Below the pieces are notes generated by a model. The model worked only from the letters and a program-made list of their open reading frames with translations. It did not search any database and was not told the DNA's origin. A stretch of 64,000 nt of DNA, taken from NCBI GenBank assembly GCA_950097015.1, contig CATNEN010000039.1, forward strand, positions 19,895,501 to 19,959,500, in the 5' to 3' direction. This document shows, piece after piece, positions 1-13,100 of the stretch; within the stretch, counting starts at the first letter, position 1, and every line of letters starts with the position of its first letter. The translations under genes and the position numbers were made by a program. Origin of the DNA: Macrostomum hystrix. Its lineage: Eukaryota > Platyhelminthes > Macrostomidae.

Positions 1-1
1 T

Positions 2-1080
2 CTTGCGCCACTCGTAGGCAGCAGCAGTCATCTGAGCCACGAGCAGCGTCGACTCCTGCGTACCTCAGCGGGTTTATTAAACTGCTTATCAAGCGAAAGC
101 CAGGTGATACTAACTAGCGCTGGCTGCGTTGTTCAAGAACTTTTCACCCATCACGGCTCGGGGACAATGGTCCGGTCTAGCGAACGCATCGTTCAACAAT
201 GCACCCTGAAGGGTGTCAATCGGGCGGCCCTGTCGGCCCTATTAAATCGCTCATTTGTTAAAACACTGCGCGAAGACTGGTACACCCGGGTCGAGGGTCT
301 CGTTGAGTCTGTCTACGTTAGCGAGAACTACAGCGCCGCCGCAGTGATACTTCGCCTGCCCAGCATTCGAGTTCCGTACTTAGACAAGATTGCGGTAAGA
401 TCGCAAGACTGTTCAGTTCTTGAACAGGAATACATTTGTGTAACAGAAAATTACTCTAAAAGCTAGGCTATAATTCTTATTAGAATTTTGAAATAAAGTC
501 TAATCGGAAGGATTTATATCTAAAAGGAAGGCTTCATATCTAACAGGACGGTTTCATATCTAACAGGACGGTTTCATATCTAACAGAAAGGCTTCATATC
601 TAACCGGAAGGTTTCATATCTAACAGGAAGGCTTTATATCTAACAGGAAGGATTTATATCTAACAGGAAGGTTTCATATCTAACAGGAATGTTTCATATC
701 TAACAGGAAGGTTTCATATCTAACAGGAAGGTTTCATATCTAACAGGAATGTTTCATATCTAACAGGAAAGTAAAATATCTAACGAGACTGCTCATATTT
801 ATCATATTTATTGCTCAAACAGGTCAGCGAAGCTGCTCAAGGCTCCGGCTTAGCTGTGATGCTGTGGAGTCGCATTGTGGAAGACTATCCCGCACTGTTC
901 TGGCGCGCCAGATACACAAACAAGGCTGCATTGGCCTGGTACAGCAGCCTAGCCCAGGGTAGCTGGAAGGCCGAAGCTGATTGGACAATATTCTGGTATG
1001 GCCTAAGCAATAGCGGCCTACTTGGCGCCCTCATCGACTATGCGGCTAAGAAACCTGCCGATTTTATTGATCCTCACTGA
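2..1080 (+). CDS. NAGS: N-acetylglutamate synthase, C-terminal part
   Basis: This is the 3' end of a gene that enters from the left edge. The enzyme makes N-acetylglutamate from acetyl-CoA and glutamate in mitochondria, the activator of carbamoyl-phosphate synthase in the urea cycle. Two exons are visible: 2-394 and 823-1080, joined in phase 0. The first shows GSGTM, a segment SVYVSENYSAAAV and PYLDKIAV. The second shows the acetyl-CoA loop region AAQGSG, then LFWRARYTN, WTIFWYGLS and a short tail before TGA. These match the vertebrate-type acetyltransferase domain in order and spacing. The N-terminal amino-acid-kinase-like domain lies outside the window. The intron (395-822) holds a 20-base tandem array. 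I see no frame break. Confidence 0.9.
499..785. repeat. Minisatellite, 20-base unit, in the NAGS intron
   Basis: About 14 tandem copies of a unit like gtttcatatctaacaggaag, with substitutions that keep the 20-base period. The array fills most of the intron and stops about 35 bases before the acceptor. Confidence 0.95.
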
Positions 1081-1393
1081 AGGTCGACTTGCGGATTCCC
1101 ACGATTCGCTTCCCACCGATTCAACGTGTTATTTTTCCTAAATGCGACTAATGTTTTGCTAATAATAACTTAATACATGTACATGGTGTCATACCTTTAT
1201 TCTACGAATATATCCCAAAAATCGACATACAACATTGATCTGCAGATTTCAATATCTTACTTCAGTAATTCGTTCGATTTGAGATAAAACTCTTTAGTTT
1301 TTTTTTTATTTTAAAGGACAGTTTTGAACAGACTGTCCTTTTAAAAGGTGGAATGGCAATTTCGAGAGCTCGAAGGAGATATTCAGGAAGACA
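1081..1393. other. NAGS 3' flank, no gene seen
   Basis: AT-rich sequence after the NAGS stop codon, presumably 3' UTR and then spacer. I found no convincing AATAAA signal here. It runs into the 20-base array. Confidence 0.5.
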
Positions 1394-3562
1394 TTGAGAG
1401 ATTAATAGAGACTGTGAGAGATTAACAGAGACTGTGAGAGATTAACAGAGACTGTGAGAGATTAACAGAGACTGTGAGAGATTAATAGAGACTGTGAGAG
1501 ATTAATAGAGACTGTGAGAGATTAATAGAGACTGTGAGAGATTAATAGAGACTGTGAGAGATTAATAGAGACTGTGAGAGATTAACAGAGACTGTGAAAG
1601 ATTAACAGAGACTGTAAGAGATTAATAGAGACTGTGAGAGATTAATAGAGACTGTGAGTGATTAATAGAGAATGTGAGAGATTAACAGAGACTGTGAGAG
1701 ATAATTAGAGACTGTGAGAGATTAATAGAGACTGTGAGAGATAATTAGAGACTGTGAGAGATTAATGGAGACTGTGAGAGATTAACAGAGACTGTGAGAG
1801 ATTAACAGAGACTGTGAGAGATAATTAGAGACTGTGAGAGATAATTAGAGACTGTGAGAGATTAATGGAGACTGTGAGAGATTAATAGAGACTGTGAGAG
1901 ATTAACAGAGACTGTGAGAGATTATTAGAGACTGTGAGAGATTAATAGAGACTGTGAGAGATTAATAGAGACTGTGAGAGATTAACAGAGACTGTGAGAG
2001 ATTAATATAGACTGTGAGAGATTAATAGAGACTGTGAGAGATTAATAGAGACTGTGAGTGATTAATAGAGACTGTGAGAGATTAACAGAGACTGTGAGAG
2101 ATTAATAGAGACTGTGAGAGATTAATATAGACTGTGAGAGATTAACAGAGACTGTGAGAGATTAATAGAGACTGTGAGTGATTAATAGAGACTGTGAGAG
2201 ATTAACAGAGACTGTGAGAGATTAATAGAGACTGTGAGAGATTAATATAGACTGTGAGAGATTAACAGAGACTGTGAGAGATTAACAGAGACTGTGAGAG
2301 ATTAATAGAGACTGTGAGAGATTAATGGAGACTGTGAGAGATTAATAGAGACTGTGAGAGATTAATAGAGACTGTGAGAGATTAATAGAGACTGTGAGAG
2401 ATTAATAGAGACTGTGAGAGATTAATAGAGACTGTGAGAGATTAATGGAGACTGTGAGAGATTAATAGAGACTGTGAGAGATTAATAGAGACTGTGAGAG
2501 ATTAATAGAGACTGTGAGAGATTAATAGAGACTGTGAGAGATTAATAGAGACTGTGAGTGATTAATAGAGAATGTGAGAGATTAACAGAGACTGTGAGAG
2601 ATAATTAGAGACTGTGAGAGATTAATAGAGACTGTGAGAGATAATTAGAGACTGTGAGAGATTAATGGAGACTGTGAGAGATTAACAGAGACTGTGAGAG
2701 ATTAACAGAGACTGTGAGAGATAATTAGAGACTGTGAGAGATAATTAGAGACTGTGAGAGATTAATGGAGACTGTGAGAGATTAATAGAGACTGTGAGAG
2801 ATTAACAGAGACTGTGAGAGATTATTAGAGACTGTGAGAGATTAATAGAGACTGTGAGAGATTAATAGAGACTGTGAGAGATTAACAGAGACTGTGAGAG
2901 ATTAATAGAGACTGTGAGAGATTAATAGAGACTGTGAGAGATTAATAGAGACTGAGAGATTAATACAGACTGTGAGAGATTAACAGAGACTGTGAGAGAT
3001 TAACAGAGACTGTGAGAGATTAATAGAGACTGTGAGAGATTAATGGAGACTGTGAGAGATTAATAGAGACTGTGAGAGATTAATAGAGACTGTGAGAGAT
3101 TAATAGAGACTGTGAGAGATTAATAGAGACTGTGAGAGATTAATAGAGACTGTGAGAGATTAATGGAGACTGTGAGAGATTAATAGAGACTGTGAGAGAT
3201 TAATAGAGACTGTGAGAGATTAACAGAGACTTGAGAGATTAACAGAGACTGTGAGAGATTAATAGAGACTGTGAGAGATTAACAGAGACTGTGAGAGATT
3301 AATAGAGACTGTGAGAGATTAATAGAGACTGTGAGAGATTAATAGAGACTGTGAGAGATTAATAGAGACTGTGAGAGATTAACAGAGACTGTGAGAGATT
3401 AATAGAGACTGTGAGAGATTAATAGAGACTGTGAGAGATTAATAGAGACTGTGAGAGATTAACAGAGACTGTGAGAGATTAATAGAGACTGTGAGAGATT
3501 AATAGAGACTGTGAGAGATTAATAGAGACTGTGAGAGATTAATAGAGACTGTGAGAGATTAA
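1394..3562. repeat. Large minisatellite, 20-base unit, about 108 copies
   Basis: Tandem copies of attaatagagactgtgagag between NAGS and the Mab-21-like gene. Variants include attaacagag, ataattagag, attaatggag and attaatatag. The order of variants from 1621 to about 1990 recurs from 2521, exactly 900 bases (45 units) later, so the array has higher-order structure. Two small deletions near 2953 and 3231 shift the register. Confidence 0.97.
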
Positions 3563-4130
3563 GGAAGACTTTAAGGGATTAAGGGAGACTGGGTGATTAA
3601 TGAATAGTATGAGATTAAGGAGTGCATGAGATATTGAAGGCGCTTTGGAAAAAGAGAAGAGAGAAAACAAGTTGAGTAGTCACAGTGAGTAGGTCTGTGA
3701 GCCTTGAGGCAGAGAACAAATAATGAACGAATGAGTAGCGATGGTCGACTGAAAGAATGTGAGAGTGGCAGTAAAGATTGCAAATGTAGTCAATTGCTCT
3801 CAGTTAAAGCAATTCATTTTCAAACTCTATTTACCATTGCTAAATAGGCGTGCGCACAACTGGCAGCTTGAAGGCAGAATATTTAACATACAGTCGCAAT
3901 GCTAAATTGAAATATTTCTTCTTTCTTTAGAAATTTGCTTGCCCTGGTGTACAAACGAAGCAGAACAGTGCTCGGATAGCATAACCTACTCAATTCTGTG
4001 CGGAGTATAGAAGTGAAGCAAACTCCTATGTTAATTTATTTTGGCACATTTCACAGTGTCGTGCCATCGTGCCTACTTCCGATTCTAGTTTTGATTAATT
4101 TGATATTTTAGTGTTATTTGTCTTCTGCGC
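3563..4130. other. Intergenic sequence and 5' region of the Mab-21-like gene
   Basis: Unique, fairly AT-rich sequence after the array. It should contain the promoter and 5' UTR of the gene that starts at 4131. I recognise no specific promoter motif. Confidence 0.4.
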
Positions 4131-7100
4131 ATGGCTTCCTATAATTTGAAGCAGACTTTCCCGCCGCCGCAGCCGGAAACGGTTGAAAATGCCGGAGGAG
4201 CTTCTTGGCCGAGATTTCAGCAGCTGAATCTTGGCTCGCCGCAACAAAGGCTTAATTATCCTCAAATTATCCTCGATGACAAAGACTCGCCTGTGACCGC
4301 CATGACCGAGGAGGAGGTGAGTATGGAAGGCTGACGGCGCTCTATTGGGGCGTTTCAATGAGAGGGAGAGTGGTAGATGGGTAGTAGTAGATAGAGAGTG
4401 GTAGATGGGTAGTAGTAGATAGAGAGTGGTAGATGGGTAGTAGTAGATAGAGAGTGGTAGATGAGTAGTAGTAGATAGAGAGTGGTAGATGGGTAGTAGT
4501 AGATAGAGAGTGGTAGATGGGTAGTAGTAGATAGAGAGTGGTAGATGGGTAGTAGTAGATAGAGAGTGGTAGATGAGTAGTAGTAGATAGAGAGTGGTAG
4601 ATGGGTAGTAGTAGATAGAGAGTGGTAGATGAGTAGTAGTAGATAGAGAGTGGTAGATGGGTAGTAGTAGATAGAGAGTGGTAGATGGGTAGTAGTAGAT
4701 AAAGAGTGGTAGATGGGTAGTAGTAGATAGAGAGTGGTAGATGGGTAGTAGTAGATAGAGAGTGGTAGATGGGTAGTAGTAGATAGAGAGTGGTAGATGG
4801 GTAGTAGTAGATAGAGAGTGGTAGATGGGTATTCGTAGATAGAGAGTGGTAGATGGGTAGTAGTAGATAGAGAGTGGTAGATGGGTAGTAGTAGATAGAG
4901 AGTGGTAGATGGGTATTCGTAGATAGAGAGTGGTAGATGGGTAGTAGTAGATAGAGAGTGGTAGATGGGTAGTAGTAGATAGAGAGTGGTAGATGGGTAG
5001 TAGTAGATAGAGAGTGGTAGATGGGTATTCGTAGATAGAGAGTGGTAGATGGGTAGTAGTAGATAGAGAGTGGTAGATGGGTATTAGTAGATAGAGAGTG
5101 GTAGATGGGTAGTAGTAGATAGAGAGTGGTAGATGGGTATTAGTAGATAGAGAGTGGTAGATGGGTAGTAGTAGATAGAGAGTGGTAGATGGGTATTAGT
5201 AGATAGAGAGTGGTAGATGGGTAGTAGTAGATAGAGAGTGGTAGATGGGTAGTAGTAGATAGAGAGTGGTAGATGGGTAGTAGTAGATAAAGAGTGGTAG
5301 ATGGGTAGTAGTAGATAGAGAGTGGTAGATGGGTAGTAGTAGATAGAGAGTGGTAGATGGGTATTCGTAGATAGAGAGTGGTAGATGGGTAGTAGTAGAT
5401 AGAGAGTGGTAGATGGGTAGTAGTAGATAGAGAGTGGTAGATGGGTAGTAGTAGATAGAGAGTGGTAGATGGGTATTCGTAGATAGAGAGTGGTAGATGG
5501 GTAGTAGTAGATAGAGAGTGGTAGATGGGTATTAGTAGATAGAGAGTGGTAGATGGGTAGTAGTAGATAGAGAGTGGTAGATGGGTATTAGTAGATAGAG
5601 AGTGGTAGATGGGTAGTAGTAGATAGAGAGTGGTAGATGGGTATTAGTAGATAGAGAGTGGTAGATGGGTAGTAGTAGATAGAGAGTGGTAGATGGGTAG
5701 TAGTAGATAGAGAGTGGTAGATGGGTAGTAGTAGATAAAGAGTGGTAGATGGGTAGTAGTAGATAGAGAGTGGTAGATGGGTAGTAGTAGATAGAGAGTG
5801 GTAGATGGGTATTCGTAGATAGAGAGTGGTAGATGGGTAGTAGTAGATAGAGAGTGGTAGATGGGTAGTAGTAGATAGAGAGTGGTAGATGGGTATTCGT
5901 AGATAGAGAGTGGTAGATGGGTAGTAGTAGATAGAGAGTGGTAGATGGGTATTAGTAGATAGAGAGTGGTAGATGGGTAGTAGTAGATAGAGAGTGGTAG
6001 ATGGGTATTAGTAGATAGAGAGTGGTAGATGGGTAGTAGTAGATAGAGAGTGGTAGATGGGTATTAGTAGATAGAGAGTGGTAGATGGGTAGTAGTAGAT
6101 TAAGAGTGGTAGATGGGTAGTAGTAGATAAATAGTGGTAGATGGGTAGTAGTAGATAAAGAGTGGTAGATGGGTAGTAGTAGATAAAGAGTGGTAGATGG
6201 GTATTAGTAGATAAATAGTGGTAGATGAGTATAGTAGTAGATAAAGAGTGGTAGATGAGTATAGTAGTAGATAAAGAGTGGTAGATGAGTATAGTAGTAG
6301 ATTAAGAGTGGTAGATGAGTATAGTAGTAGATAAAGAGTGGTAGATGAGTAGTAGTAGATAAAGAGTGGTAGATGGGTAGTAGTAGATAGAGAGTGGTAG
6401 ATGGGTAGTAGTAGATAGAGAGTGGTAGATGGGTATTCGTAGATAGAGAGTGGTAGATGGGTAGTAGTAGATAGAGAGTGGTAGATGGGTAGTAGTAGAT
6501 AGAGAGTGGTAGATGGGTATTCGTAGATAGAGAGTGGTAGATGGGTAGTAGTAGATAGAGAGTGGTAGATGGGTATTAGTAGATAGAGAGTGGTAGATGG
6601 GTAGTAGTAGATAGAGAGTGGTAGATGGGTATTAGTAGATAGAGAGTGGTAGATGGGTAGTAGTAGATAGAGAGTGGTAGATGGGTATTAGTAGATAGAG
6701 AGTGGTAGATGGGTAGTAGTAGATTAAGAGTGGTAGATGGGTAGTAGTAGATAAATAGTGGTAGATGGGTAGTAGTAGATAAAGAGTGGTAGATGGGTAG
6801 TAGTAGATAAAGAGTGGTAGATGGGTATTAGTAGATAAATAGTGGTAGATGAGTATAGTAGTAGATAAAGAGTGGTAGATGAGTATAGTAGTAGATAAAG
6901 AGTGGTAGATGAGTATAGTAGTAGATAAAGAGTGGTAGATGGGTAGTAATAGATAAAGAGTGGTAGATGAGTATAGTAGTAGATAAAGAGTGGTAAATGA
7001 GTATAGTAGTAGATAAAGAGTGGTAGATGAGTATAGTAGTAGATAAAGAGTGGTAGATGTGATAGAGTGGTAGAGTGAGAGTGGTAGAGGTAGACTGGTG

Positions 7101-10100
7101 GAAGGATATTGGTTGAGTAGTATAAAATGTCAATCAAATATTATTCTCTGAGCTGCCAGTCATGCAACGGCTTTCCTCTCGATAGTAAAAACTATAACTA
7201 CTCGTATTGATTTTAAAGTAACTATATGTAGCATTTGCAGACATTGAAACTATGCTCGTTACTTAACATAAACAGCGCTTGACATGCAAAAAAGGAGCTG
7301 TTAAAAAATTAAGTAATCGTTTATTCATTTGCTTAAAACGCCACCACAGCACGAAAAGTTGAGAAGGTCTCAGAACTCTGACAGTCGATCAGGCTATAAA
7401 TTAGTCTATTGTTAGCGGTGCTGGCAAATAGTTAAGTTTGATATACTAGTATACGTAGATTGCTGAGACAAACGCTGGTATTATACTTGTACTATTAAAA
7501 TCATTGTTACTTTGCTGGCTAGTGGAAATTTACTATTCTCACCACGTGGGTTTTTGGTTCATGTGTTTCAAATACGAGCGTATGATTTGCAATCAACACG
7601 GTGTCTGTTTTTTGTGGTCATAGAGTCTAGTTCCCTTCCGGTCATAGAGTCTAGTTCCCTTCCGGTCATAGAGTCTAGTTCCCTTCCGGTCATAGAGTCT
7701 AGTTCCCTTCAGGTCATAGAGTCTAGTTCCCTTCCGGTCATAGAGTCTAGTTCCCTTCAGGTCATAGAGTCTAGTTCCCTTCAGGTCATAAAGTCTAGTT
7801 CCCTTCAGGTCATAAAGTCTAGTTCCCTTCCGGTCATAGAGTCTAGTTCCCTTCCGGTCATAGAGTCTAGTTCCCTTCCGGTCATAAAGTCTAGTTCCCT
7901 TCCGGTCATAGAGTCTAGTTCCCTTCCGGTCATAGAGTCTAGTTCCCTTCCGGTCATAGAGTCTAGTTCCCTTCCGGTCATAAAGTCTAGTTCCCTTCCG
8001 GTCATAGAGTCTAGTTCCCTTCAGGTCATAGAGTCTAGTTCCCTTCCGGTCATAGAGTCTAGTTCCCTTCAGGTCATAGAGTCTAGTACCCTTCCGGTCA
8101 TAGAGTCTAGTTCCCTTCCGGTCATAAAGTCTAGTTCCCTTCCGGTCATAGAGTCTAGTTCCCTTCCGGTCATAAAGTCTAGTTCCCTTCCGGTCATAGA
8201 GTCTAGTTCCCTTCCGGTCATAGAGTCTAGTTCCCTTCAGGTCATAGAGTCTAGTTCCCTTCCGGTCATAGAGTCTAGTTCCCTTCAGGTCATAGAGTCT
8301 AGTTCCCTTCCGGTCATAGAGTCTAGTTCCCTTCCGGTCATAGAGTCTAGTTCCCTTCCGGTCATAGAGTCTAGTTCCCTTCCGGTCATAGAGTCTAGTT
8401 CCCTTCAGGTCATAGAGTCTAGTTCCCTTCAGGTCATAAAGTCTAGTTCCCTTCAGGTCATAAAGTCTAGTTCCCTTCCGGTCATAGAGTCTAGTTCCCT
8501 TCCGGTCATAGAGTCTAGTTCCCTTCCGGTCATAGAGTCTAGTTCCCTTCCGGTCATAGAGTCTAGTTCCCTTCCGGTCATAGAGTCTAGTTCCCTTCCG
8601 GTCATAGAGTCTAGTTCCCTTCCGGTCATAGAGTCTAGTTCCCTTCCGGTCGTTTTATTTCAGCGGTCAGCCCTGCTCAGCGAAGCCTTTGTACAAGCCG
8701 GCTTCGTCGCCAGCAAGATCCGCACCCACTTTGTCTTCACCGAAGTCCTGGAGTCCATGTGGTCAAATTTCGGGTTCAATTTCACCGGAAACTTCACTGA
8801 AGGCTGGGGCTACAGTCTCTACGCTATGAATGGTCGTCCGGGGTTCGATTCGGCCATTAACTGTCGCTACATTTTTCCTGAATATTTGGTACATTTCGAT
8901 GACTGCGCTTGCCTTAATCGGGGTCCACTGACCTGTCGTATTTCTGAACAAACTGGGGTCTTGCAGCTAAATAAAGGTAAGATAATTAATAATAGTGCTT
9001 CTGCAAACATTTTAACTGTGTGGTTAGATGCGGAGCCGCAGCAAGAGATGCAAAATCGCAGCAGGCATCCAGAATCGCAGCAAGAGATGCAGAATCATAG
9101 CAGGCATTCAGAATACTAGTAAGTAATTTGGAATCGAAGCAAGAGATGCAGAATCGCAGCAGGCAACCAGAATCGCAGCAAGAGATGCAGAATCGCAGCA
9201 AGAGATGCAGAATCGCAGCAAGAGATGCAGAATCGAAGCAAGAGATGCAGAATCGCAGCAGGCATCCAGAATTGCAGCAAGAGATGTAGAATCGCAGCAA
9301 GAGATGTAGAATCGCAACAAGAGAAGTAGAATCGCAGCAAGAGATGTAGAATCGCAGCAAGAAATGTAGAATCGCAGCAAGAGATGTGGAATCGAAGCAA
9401 GAGATGCAGAATCATAGCAGGCATTCAGAATAATAGTAAGTAATTGGGAATCGAAGCAAGAGATGCAGAATCGCAGCAAGAGATGCAGAATCGAAGCAAG
9501 AGATGCAGAATCGAAGCAAGAGATGCAGAATCGCAGCAAGAGATGCAGAATCGCAGCAAGAGATGCAGAATCGAAGCAAGAGATGCAGAATCGCAGCAAG
9601 AGATGCAGAATCGCAGCAAGAGATGCAGAATCGAAGCAAGAGATGCAGAATCGAAGCAAGAGATGCAGAATCGCAGCAAGAGATGCAGAATCGCAGCAAG
9701 AGATGCAGAATCGAAGCAAGAGATGCAGAATCGAAGCAAGAGATGCAGAATCGCAGCAAGAGATGCAGAATCGAAGCAAGAGATGCAGAATCGCAGCAAG
9801 AGATGCAGAATCGCAGCAAGAGATGCAGAATCGAAGCAAGAGATGCAGAATCGAAGCAAGAGATGCAGAATCGCAGCAAGAGATGCAGAATCGCAGCAAG
9901 AGATGCAGAATCGCAGCAAGAGATGCAGAATCGCAGCAAGAGATGCAGAATCGCAGCAAGAGATGCAGAATCGCAGCAAGAGATTCTAAAATTTTCATCC
10001 TATTTTTTTTAGATTCGATTCCAATCATCAAGCGCATGGGTCTAGCGGTCAGTATCGATGGCGAAGTTCTGGACGTCACCAGGTCGCACGAGGTTAAACA

Positions 10101-13100
10101 TAAATGTAAGTTCATAGTTAAAAATTTCAAGCGATAAGAATAAAAATTGCAGGAGGGTTGGGTGACACTAGACCCGCAGCCAGCGAGGAGGCAATTCTGC
10201 CCATTTCGCTGACTCCTGAGCACACTCGCACTTAGATACTGTACGCTGGCATGCGCTCTCACAGTTGTGTACATCTGCCCTGACTTTCTCATCGTCAGGC
10301 ACTGTGCACTTTCACTGTGCCTTGGAGGTTGGCCCTCGAGGGCGTAAATTGCACGAAAAGCCACCAAGCCTTCTCTCCGCGGCTGCGCTCCAAAAATATG
10401 TGGAATTGAACTCAGCGACATTTGTCCGAGCGAGAGGCAAACGCGTTAACCTCTCTGCTACCGACTTCCATAAATTTCAAAATCTTAACTAGTCAATTTG
10501 GTGCCCTAAAAAGGGCCGTTTTAGAGAACGGCCCAGCAATATTTGCCTCCACTTCGGGGTGCGCAGGAGATTTTTTGTAATTAATCCTTTATTCTTAGAT
10601 TTTTTACATTTTTTTGCAGTCACAACTGTAATAGCAACATTGCTCTTACCAATGCAGTAGAAAAAAACTAATATATATATATATATATACCCTTCATTTA
10701 GATAATAACTCCCCAGAGTTTGCAAATTCCCCATACCTGGTAAGTTATCCATCGACAGTAAAAAAATCATTCTCATAAGTCTCCCAACTCCCAAAACTCT
10801 AAGGTCGATACGTTATCCCCATAAAGTTATCAAATTATCCCACCGAGCTGGTGAAATAAAAAAACATAGGTGAACTAAATTTTTCCTGCTTGTCACGCAG
10901 TGGCCCTATCGCGCAGCTCCGCCAACCCGGAGGTGCACTTCATCGAGCAGCTGGACTGTTGTCCGCATTTCTCCCGTCGGATCGCCCAGTCACTCCAGAG
11001 AATGCACGCCATACCGGCCGACTGGAAGCCGACCAGGGGCCAGGTCACGCTGCGGCCTCGGCTCTACACTGTCCAGCCGATGCCGAGCGCGACGCCGAGT
11101 CAACTGCCGACAGCCGACGTCGACTTTTCCGGTCTCGAGAGAGCGCTATTCGCTCGCCTTAGCGAATCCAACGGCCAGCTGTACATGCTGCTCAAATATG
11201 TACTGCTCAGGGCTCTGCCGCAGGCTCTGCCCGACGCCCTGAGACCATTCACCGAGGTGCACTGTCGCCAGCTGATGTGGAATCTGTTGAGCTCCAGTGT
11301 GACTCGCTCTCACAACGAGTCTCTGCTCGGACGCGCTAGACGCGCCCTCCAGCTCCTAGCCGAACTGCTAACTCGCCAGCAGAACAGCGGCCAGAAGCAC
11401 CTGGCTATGAGAAACTTCTTCGATCAACGCTTGGGCGTGCCATTCGCCGAGGCGGCTATCGGGCAGGTGGATCGGGCTGTCCTGTGTCGAGTGCTGAACA
11501 ATCCGACTCGTCTGCTGACCGACCAGGTTGACGCTTACATAACTCGGCTGCAGAGATTCGGCACAGGTGGCTATTTTGTTTTCCGGCCTCTTCTCATGAC
11601 GTTGCCGGGCAGTAGCGCTCTCCTGGGTGTCCCCAATGCCAGAAACCTAGGCAGCATCGCCGAATATCCCACTGTTGGATTTCGTCTTTACCATGCGTTG
11701 GACATTCTCCTGGATGAGGGCCGACCTGGTAATGCAACGCTGACGGAGTTCATGGCTCTGGTAGACAGTCTAAGACGATGCGCCACCACGGCAGCCGCCT
11801 GCCTTCGCGCGCTGATGATGCTGAAACAGCAGCAGGGAGCCGGCATTGCCTATCAGGCTCTTATGGACGGCGGAGGCGGTCAAATCTCGGTGACTGACTG
11901 CTTCGAGGTGAGAAATTGATGATTGGCTCTTGTCTTTCATTTTTTGACTGGTCCGCAGTGTGTCTAAAAATAGAAATTTTTATGACTCATGCGTATTCCA
12001 TCTTATATGACGTCATTATCATTTCTAAAGTCTTTTTGACACAATAACGAATAGACTAGTAAAATATCGGCACCCATACTTCACCGGCACGCAGACAACC
12101 AGCCTGACAGCCGGCATGGTTGAGAGCGCCCTGCTGAAAACCGACTGCGCCTGGCTTTACCGCTGCAAGCTCACGAAATACGAACAGGGGTCTCACGAGA
12201 CCGAGTGCCACGGCCCGGCTGGCACCGCCTTTCTGTCGGCCTATCCGCAGATTCGCTGCCTGTTCTTTCCGTACCACCAGAAGCCGATCCTCCATAGCGA
12301 GCGGTGCTGCTTCGAGTACCGACTGCGTATCAACTTTGTAGCCCTGTGGCACTCGCTGCACAGCCAGCTGGACAAACAATGGGGCAGTCTAGTTGTGCCC
12401 GGCCTCGGCGCCTCTTCTGGCAGCGTCGGCGGGTTCGACTCGAACCACCAGCTGGCCACCAGGCTACTGTTGGACCAACCACAGTCTATCATTGATCCTC
12501 AAGAGGTCCTAGCTCAGGTTAGTTAGTAAATGAGGTCGATTGATTCATTCATTGATTGATTGATCGAATAGTGAAATTGATTCGCCCTCCCACCTTCCAA
12601 AGTTTGGCGGCCCTTAAAAAGGCATTTTTTACATTTTTTGTTTGCAAAGCACAACACACTTGTTAAGGCTTCTCTGTAAATGACTAAGCTATGTACAGAA
12701 GCTGAATGGGTTGTAGCCAACTGGTTACAGCATCGGACTCACGACTTGAAGGTCGGGGGTTCGATTCCCGACTCCACTGGAACAGTTTGTGTAATTTAGC
12801 AAGACAAACTCTGCATTGCTTAAGTTTGAAATTTTTCTAAAAATAGAAAATTACGTCACTACTTTGTTACGTCATTGTTAAATTGGAAGATTTAAACGAT
12901 TACTATTTGGATGAAAACACCCGATGCCAGGTCCTAATCTGCACTAATTCGCCAAGTCGACAATTGTTGCTAAGCGCATTCAAATCACTGCTAGTCGGCG
13001 CCGCGCCGTTCTTGCGTGAGCGCGGCCGTGACGAATGGCGCTGGTTCAACCTGACCCGGCTGCACCTCATGGGCACCTGGCTGCTTGAGCTCAAGCCGCG

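Noticed and set aside
1394-3562. CRISPR array
   Set aside because: There are no unique spacers between repeats. It is a simple head-to-tail minisatellite in a eukaryotic genome.
9108-10421. 437-codon minus-strand frame with CISCCDSASLAAILHLLLRF repeats
   Set aside because: It is the antisense reading of the 20-base array and of an antisense SINE; several frames are open equally.
12714-12790. tRNA gene
   Set aside because: The A and B boxes are good, but the anticodon stem and acceptor stem do not pair, and the downstream sequence is shared with another locus, which marks it as a SINE.
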